DNA of 7,091 bases from assembly GCA_016194835.1 (NCBI GenBank), contig JACQAU010000002.1:1-7091 (forward strand), read 5' to 3'. The position numbers and the translations under genes were made by a program. Source of the stretch: Deltaproteobacteria bacterium (GTDB lineage: Bacteria > Bdellovibrionota > UBA1018). Positions 1-5,073 of the stretch are shown here, one piece after another; position 1 is the stretch's first letter; every line of letters starts with the position of its first letter. The notes under the pieces were generated by a model, which saw only the letters and a program-made list of their open reading frames with translations, was not told the DNA's origin and searched no databases.

Positions 1-271
1 ACCCCTTGTCTCCTCCACAAAGAAGCACCACAATTTTCAGTCCGTCCTCACCAAAATAAACTCGGTATCCTGGACCAAAGTCTACACGCAGCTCAAAAAC
101 TCCGTCGCCCACTGGTTTCTTATCACCCATATTTCCTGTGCGAATCCTATTGAGTCGCTTTCGAATAATGGCCCGAGCTACATAATCTTTTAGGCCCTCA
201 AGCCAATCACGAAAGGGGCATTTTCCCGTTTCAGTTTCGTATTCCAGCAATTCACGTGGATGCGCCTCCAT
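1..271 (-). CDS. RelE/ParE-superfamily addiction-module toxin (COG3657-like), partial at left edge
   Basis: The frame opens at ATG 271-269 and runs off the window after 90 codons with no stop, so the C-terminus is missing. The translation starts MEAHPRELLEYETETGKCPF. It carries the pattern of the HigB/RelE-like 'addiction module killer protein' family (Gp49-like, COG3657): an FRDWLEGLKD segment at about 20-29, a basic helix with RAIIRKRLNRI at 33-43, GNMGDKKPVGDGVFELR at 46-62, and the diagnostic GPGYRVYF (66-73) and LLCGGDK (84-89). Family members are about 95-110 residues, so only a short tail is lost. Known relatives act in the cytoplasm, usually as mRNA-cleaving or translation-blocking toxins. 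Their antitoxin gene (a helix-turn-helix protein, COG3636 or HigA type) normally lies just downstream, which here is beyond position 1. The gene has its own promoter with an overlapping inverted repeat. Its G+C is about 48 %, somewhat above most of the neighbouring fab genes, and its presence beside a core cluster suggests acquisition. Family assignment is firm; the exact mechanism is inferred. Confidence 0.86.
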   Translation of the reverse strand, partial: MEAHPRELLEYETETGKCPFRDWLEGLKDYVARAIIRKRLNRIRTGNMGDKKPVGDGVFELRVDFGPGYRVYFGEDGLKIVVLLCGGDKG

Positions 272-278
272 AAAACAT

Positions 279-308
279 ATTGTATCCCACAAGATACGAT
301 TGGGTCAA
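279..308 (-). promoter_or_regulatory. Toxin promoter with overlapping operator-like inverted repeat
   Basis: On the minus strand, TTGACC (308-303) and TACAAT (284-279) form a near-consensus sigma70 -35/-10 pair with an 18-bp spacer. An inverted repeat, ATTGTATC / GATACGAT with a 6-nt centre (279-300, 7 of 8 pairs), covers the -10 box and most of the spacer. The expected transcription start falls at about 271-273, on or next to the toxin ATG. The message would therefore be leaderless or nearly so, and no Shine-Dalgarno sequence precedes the ATG. Repression by the antitoxin or toxin-antitoxin complex at such a site is typical of type II modules; here it is inferred. Confidence 0.6.
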
Positions 309-468
309 GCAAGTTTTCCGGGGTGTTAGTGTAAGGAATTGTGTGTAAAATCAAAGGGGAAGATGGGTCAGATGTAAAAAAAATCATCTCATTTCAGAAT
401 AACGCAAACAATCTGCAGAGTTATAAGCTTTTTTGGCTTTTTCTGGGCTCCGGTTGTCAATAAAGTAG
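309..468. other. Intergenic stretch downstream of fabF, no convincing terminator
   Basis: About 160 nt lie between the fabF stop and the toxin promoter. On the minus strand there is a run of eight T at 383-376. The only upstream pairing I find is ATAAC/GTTAT (5 bp, loop 16), some 19 nt before it, plus a 4-bp GATG/CATC pair flanking the run itself. Neither makes a normal intrinsic terminator. I see no gene and no RNA gene here. The fab transcript may end here by another mechanism. Confidence 0.35.
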
Positions 469-1839
469 TCAAATTTTACCAAACACCAAACAGGCATTCG
501 TTCCACCAAAGCCGAAACTATTGCTCATTGCATATAAGATATTTTTTTCGACCATATGGTGTGGAGTAAAATTTAATTCCGTTTGTTCACAGGCCGGGTC
601 CAAGTTATCTAAGTTAATGGTAGGTGGGATTTTGCCGTCCACTAAAGCACAAATGCAAAAGATAGCCTCAACCGCTCCAGCAGCACCCAAAAGATGCCCT
701 GTCATTGATTTTGTAGAACTCACATGCACCTTGTCTCTATAACTTGCAAAAACCCGGGCGATGGCTTTTGCTTCTTCGGTGTCACCACTCGGAGTTGATG
801 TACCATGGGCATTGATATACCCGATTTTTTCAGCACTGAGATTTGAGTCTTCTAATGCGAGCCTTATAGCTCTTTCTGCTCCTTCTCCATCTGGCGAAGG
901 TGCCGTCATATGATATGCATCTCCAGATAATCCGTAACCTACAATTTCTGCATAAATCCTTGCACTTCTTGATCTTGCAAATTCATATTCTTCTAAAATC
1001 AATGCCCCCGCACCTTCTCCCATCACAAATCCATCTCGATCCCTATCAAAAGGCCGTGAGGCTTTCTCGGGATCTTCATTTCTAGTAGACAAAGCCTTCA
1101 TAGATGCAAAGCCTGCAACACCTAAAGGACAAATCACCGCTTCAGCACCACCAGCAAGCATCACATCTGCCTGTCCTCTCTGAATCAGCCGAAATGCCTC
1201 GCCTAGACTATGAGCACTAGAAGCACATGCCGTGACATTGCATAAATTTGGCCCCTTAAAATTTAACAAAATACTTAATTGCCCCGATGGCATATTCGGA
1301 ATGACCTGAGGAATAAAAAATGGTGTTACTCGCTTATAGCCTTTAGTTAAGAGCGCTGAATGAACTTCTGCTATTTCGGGAAGTCCACCCATACCAACAC
1401 CAATATTGACTCCCATGCGCAGTGGATCTGCTTTTTCTCTTATCGCATCCAATCCAGAGTCTCCATAAGCTTCTAGCCCAGCACCCAGTGCTAAATTGCA
1501 AAACCTACCAACTCTTCTTGCTTCTTTGAGATTTGCTGCTTGTGTAATCGTAACACCAGGCAAAGGAGTATAAGGACCTATATTTTTAGTAACATCAAAT
1601 CCATGCACCTCTCCAGCAATCTGAACAGGCGCACTTTGCGCATCAAAATGAGTAATTTTGCCGATCCCTGATTTTCCATCTAGTGCACTCTGCCAACTAG
1701 AACGGCAATCCAAATCCAAAGGGGTGATGGCTCCTATGCCAGTGATAACAACTCGGCGCTTTGTGTTATTTAATGTATTATTCAAATTTATAATATTCAA
1801 TTTAATGAGTAGCTTTTGAAGAGATGTATTTAATAACAT
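469..1839 (-). CDS. fabF: 3-oxoacyl-ACP synthase II (beta-ketoacyl-ACP synthase, KAS II)
   Basis: FabF performs the elongating Claisen condensations of fatty-acid synthesis, joining acyl-ACP to malonyl-ACP in the cytoplasm. Counting from the ATG at 1839 (456 residues), the two-domain thiolase fold is complete. RRVVITGIG lies at 28-36. The nucleophile is Cys205 in TACASSAH, the catalytic histidines are His345 (NAHGTSTPSGD) and His382, the conserved Lys377 and His382 lie in STKSMTGHLLGAAG, and the C-terminal gate is SNSFGFGGTN at 439-448. The start is uncertain. The ATG at 1839 overlaps acpP by 38 nt, has AGGAG directly abutting it (no spacing), and adds about 27 residues, mostly Leu/Asn/Ile, before the conserved core. 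In-frame TTG codons at 1800 and 1785 would give 443 or 438 residues, close to the usual 410-420, but also lack a Shine-Dalgarno sequence. TPLDLD replaces the common TPLG motif near residue 39. A short insert lies before KEARRVGRF (105-113). Product assignment is very secure. Confidence 0.96.
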   Translation of the reverse strand: MLLNTSLQKLLIKLNIINLNNTLNNTKRRVVITGIGAITPLDLDCRSSWQSALDGKSGIGKITHFDAQSAPVQIAGEVHGFDVTKNIGPYTPLPGVTITQAANLKEARRVGRFCNLALGAGLEAYGDSGLDAIREKADPLRMGVNIGVGMGGLPEIAEVHSALLTKGYKRVTPFFIPQVIPNMPSGQLSILLNFKGPNLCNVTACASSAHSLGEAFRLIQRGQADVMLAGGAEAVICPLGVAGFASMKALSTRNEDPEKASRPFDRDRDGFVMGEGAGALILEEYEFARSRSARIYAEIVGYGLSGDAYHMTAPSPDGEGAERAIRLALEDSNLSAEKIGYINAHGTSTPSGDTEEAKAIARVFASYRDKVHVSSTKSMTGHLLGAAGAVEAIFCICALVDGKIPPTINLDNLDPACEQTELNFTPHHMVEKNILYAMSNSFGFGGTNACLVFGKI

Positions 1840-2044
1840 CTCCTACTGTTTTCATTTTTTCAGCATCTTCGTCAGGAATATCTAAGTCAAACTCTTCTTC
1901 CATTGTCATTACTAGTTCTACAATATCAAGACTATCTGCGCCTAGATCATCAATAAAAGAAGCTCCTAAAATAACCTTCTCCGGCTCCACAGCAAGCTGA
2001 TCACATACAATACCACGAACTCTTTCTTCTACTGATTGATTCAT
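1802..2044 (-). CDS. acpP: Acyl carrier protein
   Basis: This 80-residue acidic protein is the carrier that holds growing fatty acyl chains on a 4'-phosphopantetheine arm and presents them to FabD, FabH, FabG, FabF and PlsX. The attachment site is Ser38 in DDLGADSLDIVELV. It is followed by the acidic recognition helix MTMEEEFDLDIPDEDAEKM and the usual C-terminal TVGDVIKYI. Length and motif spacing match the family exactly. I chose ATG 2044-2042 because GAAGGAG (2057-2051) sits 6 nt upstream and the protein then begins MNQSVEERV, as other ACPs do. An in-frame ATG at 2110 would add 22 lysine-rich residues unlike any ACP and has no ribosome site. A 289-nt gap separates it from fabG, unlike the tight spacing elsewhere in the cluster, which suggests separate or extra control suited to its high expression. 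Confidence 0.97.
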   Translation of the reverse strand: MNQSVEERVRGIVCDQLAVEPEKVILGASFIDDLGADSLDIVELVMTMEEEFDLDIPDEDAEKMKTVGDVIKYISSKATH

Positions 2045-2050
2045 AATTTT

Positions 2051-2057
2051 CTCCTTC
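2051..2057 (-). promoter_or_regulatory. acpP ribosome binding site
   Basis: GAAGGAG on the minus strand, 6 nt before the ATG at 2044, is one of the two strongest Shine-Dalgarno sites in the window. It decides the acpP start against the upstream in-frame ATG at 2110. Confidence 0.85.
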
Positions 2058-2099
2058 AAAAAAAACTTTTTACTTTCTTCATTTTTAACAACTTTGTTA

Positions 2100-2127
2100 T
2101 TAACTACCATTTAACTATTTTTAACTA
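2100..2127. repeat. Three TTAACTA heptamers at 10-11 bp intervals
   Basis: TTAACTA occurs on the plus strand at 2100-2106, 2111-2117 and 2121-2127, which is TAGTTAA in the acpP leader. The period of 11 and 10 bp is about one helical turn, in strongly AT-rich DNA 56-83 nt upstream of the acpP start codon. It could be a phased protein-binding array, a bent-DNA element, or simple AT-rich drift. Confidence 0.45.
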
Positions 2128-2186
2128 GCTTTTCAAAAACTGTCTTTTTAAAATTCTCTTTAATCTTCTCAACTCTCTCTCTCTTT

Positions 2187-2222
2187 AACTTTTCCTTGAA
2201 CTTTTCCTTGAACTTTCTCTTG
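2187..2222. repeat. 12-bp tandem repeat, three copies, in the acpP leader
   Basis: The unit AACTTTTCCTTG is perfect at 2187-2198 and 2199-2210; a third copy, AACTTTCTCTTG (2211-2222), has two changes. A CT dinucleotide run (about 2174-2185) adjoins it. On the transcribed sense (minus) strand the tract is purine-rich (AAGGAAAAGTT repeats followed by GAGAGAGAG). One frame through it is open from 2242 to 2111 but has no start codon, so I treat it as untranslated leader. Confidence 0.75.
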
Positions 2223-2245
2223 AACCTACACTTTGTAAGTCGTCA

Positions 2246-2274
2246 TTTATACTATTTTTTTCCAAAACAGTAAC
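2246..2274 (-). promoter_or_regulatory. Candidate acpP promoter
   Basis: On the minus strand, TATAAA (2251-2246) is a good -10 box. The hexamer 17 bp upstream, GTTACT (2274-2269), matches the -35 consensus at only three of six positions. The predicted start near 2239 would leave a leader of about 195 nt before acpP. A weak -35 beside strong dyads suggests regulated initiation, but this is inference. The same hexamer lies inside the hairpin at 2268-2305. Confidence 0.4.
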
Positions 2275-2305
2275 CGTACCGCAACGGTAACCGTTACCGT
2301 TACTG
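2268..2305 (-). promoter_or_regulatory. Hairpin and operator-like dyad between fabG and acpP
   Basis: Two nested symmetries are visible. The outer one pairs CAGTAACCGTACCG with CGTTACCGTTACTG (14-bp arms, two mismatches, 10-nt loop, 2268-2305); on the minus strand it is followed by TTTTGG, so it resembles a weak terminator or attenuator. The inner one is a perfect 9-1-9 inverted repeat, AACGGTAAC-C-GTTACCGTT (2283-2301), which has the look of a repressor or activator site. GTAACCGT also recurs directly at 2270-2277 and 2287-2294. I do not recognise the motif as a known fatty-acid regulator site such as that of FapR or FadR. Confidence 0.55.
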
Positions 2306-2327
2306 TAAACAGTCAACTGCTTACAGT
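2302..2327. promoter_or_regulatory. 26-bp imperfect palindrome just downstream of fabG
   Basis: ACTGTAA (2302-2308) pairs with TTACAGT (2321-2327), and inside it CAGT (2310-2313) pairs with ACTG (2316-2319). That gives 11 symmetric pairs with one mismatch and a 2-nt centre. It starts 6 nt after the fabG stop and shares ACTG (2302-2305) with the neighbouring hairpin, so the two structures partly compete. It may be an operator, or an RNA 3' stem that protects the upstream fab message. Confidence 0.5.
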
Positions 2328-2333
2328 TTTAAA

Positions 2334-3086
2334 CTACATATACATCCCTCCATTGACACTAATTACTTGTCCGGTCAAGTATTTACTTTTGGGCGAAGCC
2401 AGAAACGAAACCAAATTGGCTACATCATCTGGTGTTCCAAAAAAGCCAAGAGGGATCTGGTGTAGAATCGCCTCTTTCTGTGTATCAGTCAAGACCTCAG
2501 TCATGTCCGTTTGAATATATCCAGGCGTCACCACGTTTACACGTATCTGACGCGACGCGAGTTCCCTGGCTATACTCTTGCTAAATCCAATAAGCCCTGA
2601 CTTAGTAGCAGCATAGACAGCCTGTCCCGCATTACCTGTTTCTGCTATTACCGAAGAGATATGTATAATACTTCTTTCAGTACCACTAGCCTGTTTAGCT
2701 TTTAGCATTAGTTTTGCTCCAGCCCTAGTACAATAAATAGCACCCTTTAAGTTAATGGATAAAGCTTTATCCAAGTCTTCATCTTTGAGGCGTAACAATA
2801 AGGAATCTAAAGTAATTCCGGCGTTATTTACTAAAACCGATAGACCACCATAGGTTTTTCCTATCCATTCGAATTTTTCATTAACTTGCGAAGGCTCCGA
2901 AACATCAAAACCACAAAGCTCAGCACTGCCCCCCTCGTTTTGAATTTCTTGTTGTATTAGCTTGGCCTTGGCTTCGTTTGAGCAATAATTAAGCAGTACA
3001 TGATATCCGTCTTGAGCTAGTGTTTTAGCAATACACGCTCCGATGCCCCTCGAAGCTCCTGTGACTAAAGCATTTAGTTTTTGCAT
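2334..3086 (-). CDS. fabG: 3-oxoacyl-ACP reductase (short-chain dehydrogenase)
   Basis: FabG reduces 3-ketoacyl-ACP to 3-hydroxyacyl-ACP with NADPH, the first reduction of each elongation cycle. At 250 residues it has family length. The Rossmann nucleotide-binding motif TGASRGIG lies at 9-16 and NNAG at 87-90. The catalytic tetrad is Asn112, Ser145, Tyr158 and Lys162 (YAATK). The C-terminus ends in the FabG signature LTGQVISVNGGMYM. The residue before the catalytic Tyr is Val rather than the usual Asn (GQAVY), a mild departure. ATG 3086 lies inside the end of fabD (13-nt overlap), with AAAGGA about 9 nt upstream, so the two genes are probably translationally coupled. Position between fabD and acpP separates it from the many other short-chain dehydrogenases. 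Confidence 0.96.
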   Translation of the reverse strand: MQKLNALVTGASRGIGACIAKTLAQDGYHVLLNYCSNEAKAKLIQQEIQNEGGSAELCGFDVSEPSQVNEKFEWIGKTYGGLSVLVNNAGITLDSLLLRLKDEDLDKALSINLKGAIYCTRAGAKLMLKAKQASGTERSIIHISSVIAETGNAGQAVYAATKSGLIGFSKSIARELASRQIRVNVVTPGYIQTDMTEVLTDTQKEAILHQIPLGFFGTPDDVANLVSFLASPKSKYLTGQVISVNGGMYM

Positions 3087-4063
3087 ATTGAAAGTCCTTT
3101 TAGTGAATCTGGATCCGAGCAGCTCATGACAGTAGGATTGAAATTCAGATTTTTTGCAATTCTCTTGGTTAATCCTTGCAGAACCTGACCTGGTCCAAAT
3201 TCAATAAATCTGTCATACCCTTTTTCACAAAGTTTTTCTATAGACTCCCTCCACAGTACTGGCTTTGTGATCTGCTGAGTTAAAAATTCTATAATTACTT
3301 CTTTTTCTTGAGTTATTCTAGCCGTTAAATTTGGGACATAAGGACATAGCGGTGTCAAAGGTTTCTCTTGTGTTTGTTCAAATATTTTAGCCATTTCCGT
3401 CTGAGCTGGTTGCATAAGCTCACAATGAAAAGGAGCGCTAACTTCAAGTGGGATTGACTTCCCCCTTTTCCATTTTTCTTTTAAAATTTCACACGCTCTA
3501 GCAACTGCATTTTTAGATCCCGCAATAACAACCTGGCCAGGAGCATTGTAGTTTGCTGGCCGAACCAGCGTGGGGATAGATAACTCTCGATCCACAAGTG
3601 CTTGTGTTGTGTCTTCTTGAGCCTCTTGGCATAGTTTTTGAACTTCTTCGTCTTCTAACCCTAAAACAGCAGCCATAGCACCTTCGCCTAGAGGTACTGC
3701 TTCTTGCATGGCTTGTCCTCTTTCCCTTACCCATCTAACTGCAGTGCTTAAAGAAATACTTTTAGCTACCACAAGTGCTGAGTATTCACCAAGTGAGTGT
3801 CCAACCACACAATCAGGCTTGATGCCTAACTCTGCTTCAGCAACTCTGAAAGCAGCTACTGATACCGTCAAAAGACAAGGCTGGGTATTTTTAGTCAACG
3901 TAAGATCTGCATGTGGTCCATCAAAACAAAGTTTTTTTATGTTTACGTGTACAGCGTCTTCGGATTCTTCGAATACTTCTCTGGCTTTTTGAAATTGCTC
4001 ATACAAAGCCTTACCCATACCGACAAACTGAGATCCCTGGCCAGGAAAAAGTGCTACTACCAT
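3074..4063 (-). CDS. fabD: Malonyl-CoA:ACP transacylase
   Basis: FabD moves the malonyl group from coenzyme A to the ACP arm, supplying extender units to FabH and FabF. It begins MVVALFPGQGSQFVGMG, the canonical N-terminus with the oxyanion-hole Gln11. The nucleophile is Ser90 in GHSLGEYSAL, the conserved Arg is Arg115 (RERG), and the catalytic His is His213 in SAPFHCELM. EFGPGQVLQGLTKR (288-301) closes the fold. At 329 residues it is longer than the E. coli enzyme (about 309). Most of the excess is an insert of about 13 residues at roughly 149-165, between the EEVQKLCQEA helix and PANYNAPGQVVIAG. The start overlaps the fabH stop by 7 nt, with GGGAG about 12 nt upstream. Confidence 0.96.
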   Translation of the reverse strand: MVVALFPGQGSQFVGMGKALYEQFQKAREVFEESEDAVHVNIKKLCFDGPHADLTLTKNTQPCLLTVSVAAFRVAEAELGIKPDCVVGHSLGEYSALVVAKSISLSTAVRWVRERGQAMQEAVPLGEGAMAAVLGLEDEEVQKLCQEAQEDTTQALVDRELSIPTLVRPANYNAPGQVVIAGSKNAVARACEILKEKWKRGKSIPLEVSAPFHCELMQPAQTEMAKIFEQTQEKPLTPLCPYVPNLTARITQEKEVIIEFLTQQITKPVLWRESIEKLCEKGYDRFIEFGPGQVLQGLTKRIAKNLNFNPTVMSCSDPDSLKGLSICKN

Positions 4064-5073
4064 TTCAAAAGCAAGCTCCCATAAGTCAGGCCTGCTCCAA
4101 ACACGTCTATTAAAACAGTGTGCCCAGGTTGTACGCGACCATCCCGTACAGCCTCGTCTAGCGCAGTAGGTACTGTGGCAGAAGATGTGTTGGCAAAACG
4201 ATCAATATTAGTGATGACTTTTTTCATTGGCACATTGAGCCGCTTGGCTACGGCTTCGATAATTCTCAGATTAGCCTGGTGAGGAATAAACCAATCCAAA
4301 TCTTCACACTTTAACTGGTTATGTTCTAAGGCTTTAGTAGCAAAATCACATAAAGTTTTAACAGCGACTTTAAACAGTTCTTTGCCTTTCATCTGTGTTT
4401 TATTAAGTTTATTTTCAAGAACTTCAGACGTAACTGGTACGTTAGAACCTCCGGCAGGGATATGAAATAATTCCCATAAATTTCCATCGCAGTGCAGGTG
4501 GCTAGATAGGATTTTTCTAGTTGAATTTGACGGCACTTGCTCTACAACTACAGCTCCACCCCCATCTCCCAACAAAATACAAGTCGTGCGATCTTCCCAG
4601 TTGATTAAGGAACTCAAAACTTCTGATCCAATTACTAGGACTGTTTTTGCAAATCCTGTTTTAACGATCTGATCAGCCAAGGTTAGACCATAAACAAATC
4701 CGGAACATGCAGCATGGAGATCTAAGGCCCACGCTCTAGTTGCTCCTAGTTTCATTTGGAGCCAACAGCTTGTAGAAGGCAACAGAGTGTCTGGTGTACA
4801 GGTGCAATATAAAATTGCGTCTACGTCACTTGGAGTTTTACCTGCCATTTCGAGAGCACGGCGAGATGCAATTAAACCTAATGACGAATTAAATTCGCTA
4901 TTATTTTTAGGATTAGCAATTCTGCGTTCTAAAATACCTGTTCTTTCCCTAATCCATTCGTCACTTGTTTGTAAAGAAGCAGGAAAATCATGGTTGGTTA
5001 GTCTTTTCTCAGGAAAAGCAGAACCTGTTCCAGTAACCCGTGCAGCATAAGGGTGAGTGAGTGAATGTGCCAT
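4057..5073 (-). CDS. fabH: 3-oxoacyl-ACP synthase III (KAS III)
   Basis: FabH starts fatty-acid synthesis by condensing an acyl-CoA primer (acetyl-CoA in most Gram-negatives) with malonyl-ACP. It often sets chain branching and is a feedback point. The protein has 338 residues, slightly over the family's usual 310-330. The catalytic triad is complete: Cys123 in LHAACSGFVYGL, His265 in FIPHQANLRI, and Asn295 in RFANTSSATVPTALDEA. GLTYGSLLLKW forms the C-terminus, with Tyr where Trp is common. A loop at about 203-232 precedes KELFKVAVKTL. The start ATG shares its A with the plsX stop (TAATG), and AAGGA lies about 8 nt upstream, a typical coupled start. Primer preference cannot be read from the sequence. 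Confidence 0.96.
   Translation of the reverse strand: MAHSLTHPYAARVTGTGSAFPEKRLTNHDFPASLQTSDEWIRERTGILERRIANPKNNSEFNSSLGLIASRRALEMAGKTPSDVDAILYCTCTPDTLLPSTSCWLQMKLGATRAWALDLHAACSGFVYGLTLADQIVKTGFAKTVLVIGSEVLSSLINWEDRTTCILLGDGGGAVVVEQVPSNSTRKILSSHLHCDGNLWELFHIPAGGSNVPVTSEVLENKLNKTQMKGKELFKVAVKTLCDFATKALEHNQLKCEDLDWFIPHQANLRIIEAVAKRLNVPMKKVITNIDRFANTSSATVPTALDEAVRDGRVQPGHTVLIDVFGAGLTYGSLLLKW

Noticed and set aside
190..387. 65-codon minus-strand frame overlapping the toxin start
   Set aside because: It lies in another frame of the toxin's N-terminal region and its promoter, has no recognisable domain, and ends inside the well-supported toxin gene.
376..447. Intrinsic terminator after fabF
   Set aside because: The T8 run lacks a GC-rich stem directly before it. 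The available pairs are only 4-5 bp and are poorly placed.
428..460. Second toxin promoter from a perfect TTGACA at 460-455 (minus)
   Set aside because: No acceptable -10 lies 16-18 bp downstream. The nearest TATAAC is over 30 bp away.
521..1085. Plus-strand open frames inside fabF, with similar ones inside fabD, fabH and plsX
   Set aside because: All are antisense to strongly conserved coding sequence, show no family motifs, and have no ribosome sites of note. They are by-products of codon use on the other strand.
2045..2110. Longer acpP starting at ATG 2110 with 22 extra lysine-rich residues
   Set aside because: No ribosome site before 2110, no ACP has such an extension, and the ATG at 2044 has GAAGGAG at ideal spacing.
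2111..2242. Open frame in the acpP leader, with a repeating Phe-Lys-Glu-Lys peptide
   Set aside because: It has no ATG, GTG or TTG start in frame. Its periodicity comes from the 12-bp tandem repeat.
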